Source: Bacilli bacterium (GTDB lineage Bacteria; Bacillota; Bacilli; Paenibacillales; NBRC-103111). Taken from it: DNA of 64,000 nucleotides. Of the stretch, positions 1 to 7,459 are shown one piece after another. The position numbers were made by a program, and so were the translations under genes. The notes below the pieces were generated by a model, which worked only from the letters and a program-made list of their open reading frames with translations, was not told where the DNA came from and made no database searches. The stretch is taken from assembly GCA_028287395.1 (NCBI GenBank), contig JAQBPR010000093.1, positions 1-64,000 of the forward strand. The letters are read 5' to 3'. Within the stretch, counting starts at the first letter, position 1, and each line of letters opens with the position of its first letter.

Positions 1-1805
1 TCAATTCGCTGTCCTCCTGTAATTTTCACCATTGGAACATCGTATTTCTCTGCGACTTCGGCGATCTTCTTCAATTCTTGCGGTGTCGTCACTCCGCCAT
101 AAATTCGCGGTACAACCGAGTATGTTCCATTATGCTGTATATTGGCGTGGTTGCGTTCATTGACAAAACGAGACTCCCGCTCCTCCTCATGCTCCATCGG
201 CCAAACCAATCCCAAATAATAATTCAAGGCTGGTCTGCATTTGGAGCAGCCTTCCGGTTCATTCCATCCCAACACGTGCATGACTTCTTTACTCGTCGTC
301 AAATGCATACGTTCAATGGCTTCTACCACCTCATCGCGATTAAACGAAGTGCAGCTGCAAATGCCTTCTTTAACGGCTTTGACCCCATCTGGACCTAGGG
401 TATAGCTTAGTAAATCAGCAACAAGCGGTTTGCAGCCGCCGCATGATCCCGATGCTTTGGTGCAAGCCTTTATTTCATTTACGCTTGAGCAGCCTTTCTC
501 GTTAATTGCTGCAATAATAGCGCCTTTGGATACACCATTACAGCCGCAGACAATTTCATTATTGGACATTCCCGCCGCATAATCGAGCCCGCTTTTCGCA
601 GAATCGCCGCTTGCGCTTAATAAGATTTCTCTTTCCTTGCCCGTTACATCTTCTTCACTGCGAATCATTGCGTAAATACGCGAGCCGTCGCTTGTATCAC
701 CGAACAAGACGGAACCAACCACTTTTCCATCTTTAATGATAACCTTCTTATATACTGCGGCAAAATCATCCTGTACCCGAACAGAACGTGTCCCTGGCGC
801 ATCCATAAATTCTCCTGCCGAGAATACATTTACACCGGAAACCTTGAGCTTCGTGGATACGACGGAGCCTTGATAGCCGATGCCCGCATCCGTTTCAGCC
901 AATTTTTTCGCCAAAATATTGCCTTGTTCATATAATGGAGCCACTAGGCCATAGGCAATACCGCGATGCTCCGCACACTCGCCAACAGCGTATACATTGG
1001 GAATGCTAGTTTCCAAAAAGTCATTCACCACAATGCCGCGGTTGATTTCTACGCCTGCTTCCTTAGCTAGTTCCACATTGGGACGAATTCCTACAGCCAT
1101 GACAATCAGGTCTGCTTCAACGGAAGAGCCATCTTTAAACCGCAATCCGGTTACCCGTTTTTTACCCGTAATGACATCTGAGCTTTTTTCTAAAAGAAAC
1201 TTCATCCCCTGCTGTCTCAGTTCGTTTTCTAACATCATCGAAGCCGTTTCATCCAGTTGTCTCTCCATAAGATACTTACTAAGATGCACAACGGAGACTT
1301 CCATATTTAAGTTTAAAAGTCCACGCGCTGCTTCGATTCCAAGCAAACCTCCGCCAATAACAACCGCCTTTTTATATTTTTTCGCCGTTTCCATCATCAT
1401 TTCGCAGTCTTTAATGTCGCGGAAGGCAATAACCCCTTCTTTTTCGGCCCCAGGAAGCGGCAGCATAAATGGAAGTGATCCTGTAGCAATAATGAGATCA
1501 TCATATGGCGCGATAACTCCCTTATCCGAAACGACTCTTTGATTGGCTGTATCAATGTTACTAATAGTTTGCCCAGCGTATAATTTGATTTGATTTTCTT
1601 CATACCATGCCCAATCGTTCAACACAATATCTTTCATATCCGCATCGCCGGCAAGCACGGAGGATAATAAAATTCGATTATAATTCGGATGCGGCTCACT
1701 ACCGAACACGGTAATTTCATATTTGTGCGGAGCGAGCTTTAAAAGCTGCTCTATGCACCAAACGCCAGCCATTCCATTTCCAATCAGCACCAATTTCTTT
1801 TTCAT
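1..1805 (-). CDS. nirB: Assimilatory nitrite reductase large subunit, partial (C-terminus beyond left edge)
   Basis: NAD(P)H-dependent reduction of nitrite to ammonium in the cytoplasm. The frame is open from the ATG at 1805 to the window edge, 601 residues of a protein usually near 800. The start MKKKLVLIGNGMAG is a Rossmann FAD-binding motif, a second nucleotide-binding motif (VVIGGGLLGIEAA) follows near residue 145, and a BFD-like [2Fe-2S] segment with CGCNG and CGGCKP is near residues 400-430. The frame ends entering the ferredoxin-like half-domain of sirohaem nitrite reductases (KITGGQR). A second Cys cluster (CSCTSF, CSKCRP) near 465-500 fits the family. An AGGAG precedes the ATG. It follows nasC by 18 bp, so it is co-transcribed. 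A nirD partner would be expected left of the window (inference). Confidence 0.93.
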   Translation of the reverse strand, partial: MKKKLVLIGNGMAGVWCIEQLLKLAPHKYEITVFGSEPHPNYNRILLSSVLAGDADMKDIVLNDWAWYEENQIKLYAGQTISNIDTANQRVVSDKGVIAPYDDLIIATGSLPFMLPLPGAEKEGVIAFRDIKDCEMMMETAKKYKKAVVIGGGLLGIEAARGLLNLNMEVSVVHLSKYLMERQLDETASMMLENELRQQGMKFLLEKSSDVITGKKRVTGLRFKDGSSVEADLIVMAVGIRPNVELAKEAGVEINRGIVVNDFLETSIPNVYAVGECAEHRGIAYGLVAPLYEQGNILAKKLAETDAGIGYQGSVVSTKLKVSGVNVFSAGEFMDAPGTRSVRVQDDFAAVYKKVIIKDGKVVGSVLFGDTSDGSRIYAMIRSEEDVTGKEREILLSASGDSAKSGLDYAAGMSNNEIVCGCNGVSKGAIIAAINEKGCSSVNEIKACTKASGSCGGCKPLVADLLSYTLGPDGVKAVKEGICSCTSFNRDEVVEAIERMHLTTSKEVMHVLGWNEPEGCSKCRPALNYYLGLVWPMEHEEERESRFVNERNHANIQHNGTYSVVPRIYGGVTTPQELKKIAEVAEKYDVPMVKITGGQRI

Positions 1806-1823
1806 CCTGCCCACACTCCTGCT

Positions 1824-3929
1824 TCATAATCTTAAAGCGTTGTCTTCCCCCGCATCTACACGTTCTGCTTTGACTGCACAAATTTTGAACTCCGGCATGC
1901 GGCTGACTGGATCAAGCTTATCGTTAGTCAATCGATTGATCGAAAGCTCACCGCCCCAATGAAACGGAACAAAAATCGTACGGGGATGAATCCCTTCCGT
2001 TATTTTCACATCAAACACCAACGAATCACGGCGGCTTGTCAAACGAATTCGATTATGCAAACCGAGTCCAATTTTTTCTGCCAGCCATGGGTGAATTTCC
2101 GCAACGGGAACAGAGGCTTTCTTGTGCAACGCTTCCGTTCGCCGCGTTTGTGCTCCACTCAAATAATGATTCGCTATTCGACCTGTCGTTAGAACGTAGG
2201 GATATTGTTGATCCACCGGTTCTGCAGGCATTTTCGGAATAATCCCAAATAACTTGGCTTTCCCATCCGGGTGATCGAAGCTATCTTTAAACATATGAGG
2301 CGTGCCGGGATGATCGCTGGAAGGACAAGGCCAGAACACTCCTTTTTCAGCCTTAAGCCGCTCATAGCTAATTCCGGAATAGTCCGCTTTCCCACCTGCG
2401 GTGGCCATTGCCAGCTCAGTGAAAACTTCTTCAATCGAGTTGTATTGAAAATATTGGCCCCGACCTAAATGCCCAGCTAATTCACTAATAATTTGATAAT
2501 CCAATTTGCTTTCGCCAGGCGTTTGAAATGCTTGCGGGCGATGAAATACACGCCCCTCTAAATTCGTCAGGGTACCCTCCCCTTCAAGAAAGGAAGAGCT
2601 TGGCAACAACCAATGTGCTCCCTGTGCTGTTTCTGTCTCAAACATATCGACAACAACAAGCAGTTTAAGCTTTTTCATCGCACGCTCGACAAATGAAGTA
2701 TTTGGCGCAGATACAATGGGATTCGAACCGAGTACAATCATTGCCTTAATTTCGCCTTGATCGATCTTCTCGATCATTTCATAAGCGGAAACACCTTTAC
2801 CCGGTAATTCATTCGGATCAATTCCCCAAACTTTGGCTACATGCTCACGTGCCTGTGGATCATCGATCAGACGATAGCCGGGCAGTTGATCCGCTTTTTG
2901 ACCGTGTTCCCGACCGCCTTGACCGTTGGCTTGCCCAGTAACTGCTCCATAACCGCTGCCAGGTTTACCCATTTTCCCAGTAATCAGACTTAGATTAATG
3001 TAATTCAATGTGTTTTCCACACCATTCACCTGCTGCTCTAATCCACGAGCAGTCAACACAATACCAGACTCCGCCTTAGCAAATCCGCGTGCGATCGTCC
3101 GTGTAACTGCCGCCAAGACACCTGTCAATTCTTCTACCCTTTGCGGTGTATAACTCTTCACTGTTTCTGCCAACTCAGCGAATCCATGGGTACGTTTGTC
3201 TACAAATGCTTGATCATATAATTTTTCTTCGATAATTACATGCAGTAAGCCGTTCATGAAAATGGAATCGAAGCCCGGTTGTATGCGCACATGGATGTCC
3301 GCAATTTTCGAAGTCATTGTATTACGCGGATCAATCGTTACGATAATCGCTTTATTCTTCTTCGCTTCGATAATGTAGGGCATCATCGTTGGTTGACATT
3401 CCGCTATATTCGTTCCAGCCAAAATAATATATTTCGATTTAGCCAGTTCACCGAGCGGCATCGTCATCCCGCGATCGATCCCAAAAGCGCGATTTGCTGC
3501 GGCGGCAGCGGAAGACATACAAAATCGCCCATTGTAATCAATATATTTGGATTGCAGCGCAACACGTGTAAACTTACCAAGCAAATAACTAACTTCATTG
3601 GTTAATGATCCGCCGCCATATACAGCCACTGCGTCTTTGCCATACTCTGCTTGAAGTGTTGTGATTTGATGCGCAATATGGCTTAATGCTTCGTCCCAAT
3701 TGGTTCTTGACCAAGCTCCGGTTTCCTCACGTTTCAGCGGATGAAGAATGCGTTCAGGGTGTATGGTATGTTCCATTGCATTAAATCCTTTTTGACATAA
3801 ACGTCCTGTTGCTACAGGAAAATCGGAACTCGGTTTAACCGTATAGATAGGTTTATCTGAAGCATCTGGAATAAGCTCTAAACCACACTGCATACTGCAA
3901 AAGCAACAATGAGATTTTAATGTGGTCAT
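1824..3929 (-). CDS. nasC: Assimilatory nitrate reductase catalytic subunit
   Basis: Molybdopterin oxidoreductase that reduces nitrate to nitrite in the cytoplasm, 701 residues as in the NasC/NarB family. The N-terminus has the [4Fe-4S] ligand set C8-x2-C11-x3-C15-x29-C45. The Mo-bisMGD binding domain follows (GRFCMSSAAAAANRAFG near 135, GTNIAECQP near 172, ANGQGGREHGQ near 335), and the C-terminal molydopterin-dinucleotide domain has TTGRIANHYLSGAQTRR near 590. There is no twin-arginine signal, which supports an assimilatory cytoplasmic enzyme. An AAGGGGATG ribosome site precedes the ATG. It lies between the TrpD2-like gene (12 bp upstream) and nirB. mobA, needed for its cofactor, is just upstream of the operon. 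The electron-transfer subunit (NasB) is not in the window. Confidence 0.95.
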   Translation of the reverse strand: MTTLKSHCCFCSMQCGLELIPDASDKPIYTVKPSSDFPVATGRLCQKGFNAMEHTIHPERILHPLKREETGAWSRTNWDEALSHIAHQITTLQAEYGKDAVAVYGGGSLTNEVSYLLGKFTRVALQSKYIDYNGRFCMSSAAAAANRAFGIDRGMTMPLGELAKSKYIILAGTNIAECQPTMMPYIIEAKKNKAIIVTIDPRNTMTSKIADIHVRIQPGFDSIFMNGLLHVIIEEKLYDQAFVDKRTHGFAELAETVKSYTPQRVEELTGVLAAVTRTIARGFAKAESGIVLTARGLEQQVNGVENTLNYINLSLITGKMGKPGSGYGAVTGQANGQGGREHGQKADQLPGYRLIDDPQAREHVAKVWGIDPNELPGKGVSAYEMIEKIDQGEIKAMIVLGSNPIVSAPNTSFVERAMKKLKLLVVVDMFETETAQGAHWLLPSSSFLEGEGTLTNLEGRVFHRPQAFQTPGESKLDYQIISELAGHLGRGQYFQYNSIEEVFTELAMATAGGKADYSGISYERLKAEKGVFWPCPSSDHPGTPHMFKDSFDHPDGKAKLFGIIPKMPAEPVDQQYPYVLTTGRIANHYLSGAQTRRTEALHKKASVPVAEIHPWLAEKIGLGLHNRIRLTSRRDSLVFDVKITEGIHPRTIFVPFHWGGELSINRLTNDKLDPVSRMPEFKICAVKAERVDAGEDNALRL

Positions 3930-3941
3930 CGGAACATCCCC

Positions 3942-4964
3942 TTACATCTGGCTCATTGTATTCCATCTGTTCAACACTCGTCCAGCTTCTTTTCGCTTAT
4001 ACAATTGAGCGGCCAAGTGAAAGCCTTCTTCAAACGAAGATACGCGATCAAACCAAAACAATCGCAGACCTGTATTAAAAATAACATGATCTCTTTCTGC
4101 TTTAATATCAGGGGAGTCGTCCCCATCCATTACACGTTGCAGGATGCGCAGCTGCTCCAGCTTGTCGATTTTTTCCAAAGGCCTACTTTGAAATCCGAAC
4201 ATTTCCGGATCAATTATGCTAGACTCGTCACCCCAAGCAGTCACTTTTCGTATCACGCTGCTCTTGTAAATGGGTAAATCCTCCGAACCTTCAATGCCTT
4301 GTACAATATAAGAAGTTTGAAACCCTGCCTTCGGCAAAATTTGCACTAAATGCTGCATCGCTGTTTTGTGATTAACGCCAATGACTAAGTTCATCGACCG
4401 GATGGGATTAATCACCTTTTCTACTGTATTCACCAATGTCCGCAAGCTGATCTGCTCGCGAACATGGCGAATCTTTTGCAGAGGAGGACACATTTGCTCG
4501 GACCAGATAAATCCAATATGAATTTCGCTAAAATTCCGTTCCCATTCTGCAGTACTAATATCCATACAAACGCCCAAGCCCTCGAACAATTCCTTCAAAG
4601 AAGTACCTAGCTTCGGCGGCAAAGATTCCGCGCCGTGAAGAACTTGCGAAAAGCCGACAGAGGCCAAAAACAAACTAACTGGAATTGTTATTGGAAAATA
4701 ATTGCGACCATCGTATGGACCTGCACAATTTAATGAATCGGAAAACGAAGCAAAAGGTAAGGAATATTTGCGAAACACATCGATAAAAGCCATGATCTCT
4801 TCATCAGATTCGCCCTTCATCCGTTCCGCTATTAAAAATGCCGCTACTTGTGCATCGGTAGCTTCGCCTCGAGAAATAGAATGCGCTGCGGCTACCGCTT
4901 CATCATAGGTCAAGTCACGTGAACCCATTTTTCCAGTGCCCGCTGCTTTAATCCACTGTTTCAT
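3942..4964 (-). CDS. TrpD2-like (anthranilate phosphoribosyltransferase-fold) protein of the nitrate operon
   Basis: 340 residues with the alpha-helical Glycos_trans_3N domain (about 1-75; ISRGEATDAQVAAFLIAERM) followed by a nucleoside/anthranilate phosphoribosyltransferase fold. The PRPP loop of true TrpD (GTGGD) is absent; the matching position reads CAGPYDGRNYFP near residue 81. This is the form seen in TrpD2/YbiB-like relatives that are not tryptophan enzymes. No trp genes are nearby. The gene sits between the nitrate transporter and nasC, with GAGGCGATGAA before the ATG and short gaps on both sides, so it is part of the nitrate operon. Its biochemical role is unknown; annotating it as tryptophan synthesis would be misleading. 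YbiB-type relatives bind nucleic acids, so a regulatory role is possible (inference). Confidence 0.75.
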   Translation of the reverse strand: MKQWIKAAGTGKMGSRDLTYDEAVAAAHSISRGEATDAQVAAFLIAERMKGESDEEIMAFIDVFRKYSLPFASFSDSLNCAGPYDGRNYFPITIPVSLFLASVGFSQVLHGAESLPPKLGTSLKELFEGLGVCMDISTAEWERNFSEIHIGFIWSEQMCPPLQKIRHVREQISLRTLVNTVEKVINPIRSMNLVIGVNHKTAMQHLVQILPKAGFQTSYIVQGIEGSEDLPIYKSSVIRKVTAWGDESSIIDPEMFGFQSRPLEKIDKLEQLRILQRVMDGDDSPDIKAERDHVIFNTGLRLFWFDRVSSFEEGFHLAAQLYKRKEAGRVLNRWNTMSQM

Positions 4965-4992
4965 TTCATCGCCTCAGTTCCTGCATAAAACC

Positions 4993-6225
4993 TTAAAAAT
5001 TAACTCCCGATTCCGTTGTAGCCCAGCTTTTCTTCCAACTGCGTGATACTGCATAGAAAATCATGGTGCCTGCTAAAACGATGCAGCCCACAACCAAAAA
5101 TCCAGTTACATGCGTACCTGTTGATTGCTTTAGCGGTCCAAGTAAATATTTAGGTAAAACAAATCCGCCTAAACCGCCAAACGCGCCTACAATTCCCGTG
5201 ACAACCCCAATCTCCTTAGGAAAACGTTGGGGTACAATTTGGAATATCGAGCCATTTCCCATACCTAAACAAGCCATCATCACACTTGTTAAGAGCAACA
5301 TCACCAGAAATGAGCTAGGCATCGATGAAATCGCGAATGCGCATATAGAAACGCAAGTGAACAAAACCATCAAAAACTTCATACCGCCAATTTTGTCTGC
5401 AATATAACCACCAATTGGTCTACAAAAGCTTCCGGCAATCACGGTAATCGTCACAAGATAACCAACCTGAACTATAGTCAAACCACCCGATACCGCCTTT
5501 TCTCCATAAACATCATAGAAAAAAATACTGAAATAAGTTGAGAAACCAACAAAGCCGCCAAAAGTAATGGAATAAAATATACTGAACCACCAGGTATCTG
5601 CGAATTTAAACATGCTCAGATAATCCTTTAATGTTTTCGGTGCTGGTTGGTTTGGACTGTCTTTAGCGAAAATAATATAAACAATCATCACGAGGACCAA
5701 AGGAATAATGGCTATTCCGAATACCGCATGCCATCCGTAAGCTTTTGCCAGCTGCGGTCCGAAGAAAGTCGCTAACGCTGTTCCGCTATTGCCTGCCCCG
5801 GCAATCCCCATTGCTAAACCTTGATATTGCGGGGGATACCAACGACTAGCTAACGAAAGTGCAACTGCAAAGCTTGCTCCGGCAATCCCTAGCAATATTC
5901 CAAATGCATATACTTGATTTAAACTCGTGCCCATTTGCCAAGCCCACAGAAGTGGAATGATCGACAATAACATGCCAATAATCCCTGTTTTCCGTGAACC
6001 AATACGATCCGCCAACAAACCCATGGGAATTCTAAAAAGGGATCCGCCTAAAGTTGGAATAGCTACCATCGTCGCTTTCTGTGTATCCGTTAAGTGAAAG
6101 TCCTTTGTGATATACAAAGATAAAGCACCGCACATCACCCAAATCATGAAGCTAACATCAAAATACATAAAAGCTGACACTAAACTTGGGAAATGTCCTG
6201 ACTTTCGAAAACTTTTAGCATCCAT
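4993..6225 (-). CDS. Nitrate/nitrite transporter, NNP family MFS (NarK/NasA type)
   Basis: Twelve-helix major facilitator that brings nitrate across the cytoplasmic membrane. Visible family marks are the MFS loop motif PMGLLADRIGSRKTG near residue 70, the first nitrate signature AGAGNSGTA near 140 and the second GAFGGLGGF near 348. The reading frame could begin at a TTG at 6231, but GGGAGG lies only 3 nt from that codon and 8 nt from the ATG at 6225, so I place the start at 6225 (410 residues). It is the first gene of the narK-trpD2-nasC-nirB transcription unit and has its own sigma-A promoter with GlnR-type boxes. Confidence 0.92.
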   Translation of the reverse strand: MDAKSFRKSGHFPSLVSAFMYFDVSFMIWVMCGALSLYITKDFHLTDTQKATMVAIPTLGGSLFRIPMGLLADRIGSRKTGIIGMLLSIIPLLWAWQMGTSLNQVYAFGILLGIAGASFAVALSLASRWYPPQYQGLAMGIAGAGNSGTALATFFGPQLAKAYGWHAVFGIAIIPLVLVMIVYIIFAKDSPNQPAPKTLKDYLSMFKFADTWWFSIFYSITFGGFVGFSTYFSIFFYDVYGEKAVSGGLTIVQVGYLVTITVIAGSFCRPIGGYIADKIGGMKFLMVLFTCVSICAFAISSMPSSFLVMLLLTSVMMACLGMGNGSIFQIVPQRFPKEIGVVTGIVGAFGGLGGFVLPKYLLGPLKQSTGTHVTGFLVVGCIVLAGTMIFYAVSRSWKKSWATTESGVNF

Positions 6226-6265
6226 CTCCAAAACCTCCCATTATTCTTCTCTTTTTTATCTTTAA

Positions 6266-6282
6266 TGTTATATATTCTTACA
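6266..6282 (-). promoter_or_regulatory. GlnR/TnrA-type box at the transcription start of the nitrate operon
   Basis: On the minus strand the site reads TGTAAGAATATATAACA, a perfect match to the GlnR/TnrA consensus TGTNAN7TNACA. It begins about 7 bp downstream of the -10 hexamer, so it covers the predicted start of transcription. That position suits repression. The consensus is established for Bacillus and Paenibacillus nitrogen regulators; its use here is inferred. Confidence 0.7.
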
Positions 6283-6288
6283 CAAATA

Positions 6289-6317
6289 AATATACAATGA
6301 TTTTCAAGATTTTTCAA
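6289..6317 (-). promoter_or_regulatory. Sigma-A promoter of the nitrate assimilation operon
   Basis: Minus strand: -35 TTGAAA at 6317-6312, 17-bp spacer, -10 TATATT at 6294-6289. The predicted start near 6282 gives a leader of about 55 nt before the ATG at 6225. It is the best promoter in the AT-rich region 6232-6480. Confidence 0.7.
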
Positions 6318-6460
6318 TGCTTTTTTTCGAATTTACTAACATTTATTTAAATTTTAACAAAATAGTTGTCTTATTATCTTCTTAAATCTATAAATAACGA
6401 ACATTATCAATTTTATTTTATTTATTGTTCGCTTTTTTGTTGAACATTTTTACGGAAGTT

Positions 6461-6477
6461 TGTGTTATTATATGACA
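6461..6477 (-). promoter_or_regulatory. Upstream GlnR/TnrA-like box (one mismatch)
   Basis: The plus strand reads TGTGTTATTATATGACA, matching TGTNAN7TNACA except at one position. It lies about 145 bp upstream of the -35 hexamer of the nitrate operon promoter. An upstream box combined with a start-site box is the layout reported for GlnR control of Paenibacillus nif promoters. The match is less certain than the downstream box. Confidence 0.4.
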
Positions 6478-6579
6478 TATATATAACATATAAAGTTATG
6501 TGCAGCCTGTTGGATTTAATCCCACGGGCAGGAACGTCGACCCCCAGCTACGCCGTAATCTTAAGACCATACATACAAA

Positions 6580-6608
6580 GAGGCCAACTAGAAAAACCTG
6601 TTGACCTC
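6580..6608 (-). terminator. Possible weak terminator downstream of mobA
   Basis: On the minus strand, GAGGTCAAC pairs with GTTGGCCTC (9 bp, one G-U) around an 11-nt loop, followed by TTTGTATG. It lies about 65 nt after the mobA stop. The T-tract is poor, so termination may be partial. The rest of 6480-6660 is more GC-rich than its flanks and I recognise no gene in it. Confidence 0.4.
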
Positions 6609-6674
6609 TCGCACTACTTAAAAAGCACCCAAAGTACTAAACAAGCAAGAACTGCTGCTTCCTCCCTTTAAACT

Positions 6675-7328
6675 TTATTCTGAAGGTTGAATTAACTTCG
6701 AATAAATAACGTTTGCTTTAACATAGTTGTCTGGATGATTCATGTTAAAAAGCGCTATTCCCTGCGGGTCTATTGAAGTGACTTGAGTCTCAGAAAGAAC
6801 CGCGAAGTTTAATTCATGCAGCCAGTCCATCACTTTACGTCCGCCTTTTGCCATATATTCGGTCAGCTTATGTGCCGTTTCTTGACGATATACACCAAAA
6901 AGCGGATGCAATCGCCCGTCTTGTTCGGGAATGGCTGCATCCACCTGGTTATCCTTACACAAAGCGAATAAAGCATTTGCTAGCTGTGCAGATGGAAAGG
7001 GCAAATCAGAAGCTGTAACTAAAATATAGGGACAATTACAATGTGCAAAGCCACTTACTATTCCGCCAAGCGGCCCTAGCTCACCCGTTTGATCCTGCGT
7101 ATATTTGACGTTAGGATACTTTGTTGAAAAATCAGGGATTCTCCGCGGATCAGTTAAAGCTTCTGCACTGGCAGCTACGATCCACATTTCCGTACAAATT
7201 GGCTCAAGCTTTTGGACTATAAGCTCTAAGACCGGATGATCGCCAATGGGAAGCATCCATTTATCAACGCCCATTCGGCTGCTTTTGCCACCAGCCAATA
7301 CAATGACTCCTTGATTCAGCTTATCCAT
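6675..7328 (-). CDS. mobA: Molybdenum cofactor guanylyltransferase
   Basis: Adds GMP to molybdopterin to make the MGD cofactor used by NasC-type nitrate reductases. The start VIVLAGGKSSRMGVDK is the LAGGxSxRMGxDK nucleotide-binding motif, and LVTASDLPF near residue 98 supplies the metal-binding Asp. The frame runs 22 codons upstream, but GGAGTG lies 7 nt before the ATG at 7328, so I take that start (217 residues, normal for the family). It has its own promoter at 7377-7406 and lies just upstream of the nitrate operon, same strand, which fits cofactor supply. No other molybdenum cofactor genes are in the window. Confidence 0.9.
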   Translation of the reverse strand: MDKLNQGVIVLAGGKSSRMGVDKWMLPIGDHPVLELIVQKLEPICTEMWIVAASAEALTDPRRIPDFSTKYPNVKYTQDQTGELGPLGGIVSGFAHCNCPYILVTASDLPFPSAQLANALFALCKDNQVDAAIPEQDGRLHPLFGVYRQETAHKLTEYMAKGGRKVMDWLHELNFAVLSETQVTSIDPQGIALFNMNHPDNYVKANVIYSKLIQPSE

Positions 7329-7376
7329 TTTCTTCACTCCATTTTTAAACATGCTATGTTTTCTAATTTTATATGT

Positions 7377-7406
7377 ATTATATAAACCCGGCATCTCTCA
7401 ATGCAA
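7377..7406 (-). promoter_or_regulatory. Sigma-A promoter of mobA
   Basis: Minus strand: TTGCAT at 7406-7401, 18-bp spacer, TATAAT at 7382-7377. It sits between the terminator of the glycan operon and the mobA start. Confidence 0.5.
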
Positions 7407-7408
7407 AC

Positions 7409-7442
7409 AAAAAAAACGCATCCCCTGGCAGCGGAGGATACG
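7409..7442 (-). terminator. Terminator of the GH30/ABC operon
   Basis: On the minus strand CGTATCCTC pairs with GGGGATGCG (9 bp, two G-U pairs), loop of 8 nt, then eight T. It lies 18 nt after the GH30 stop. Confidence 0.8.
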
Positions 7443-7459
7443 GTCTACCTTGCTTAACT

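Noticed and set aside
997-1542. 181-codon plus-strand frame opposite nirB
   Set aside because: It is the antisense of the well-conserved FAD-binding part of nirB; its translation is low-complexity Ser/Thr/Ile-rich and has no ribosome site.
6462-6671. Small plus-strand protein in the mobA-narK gap
   Set aside because: The frame starts at GTG inside the GlnR-like box, has no proper ribosome site and no recognisable sequence; an RNA or untranslated role is at least as likely.
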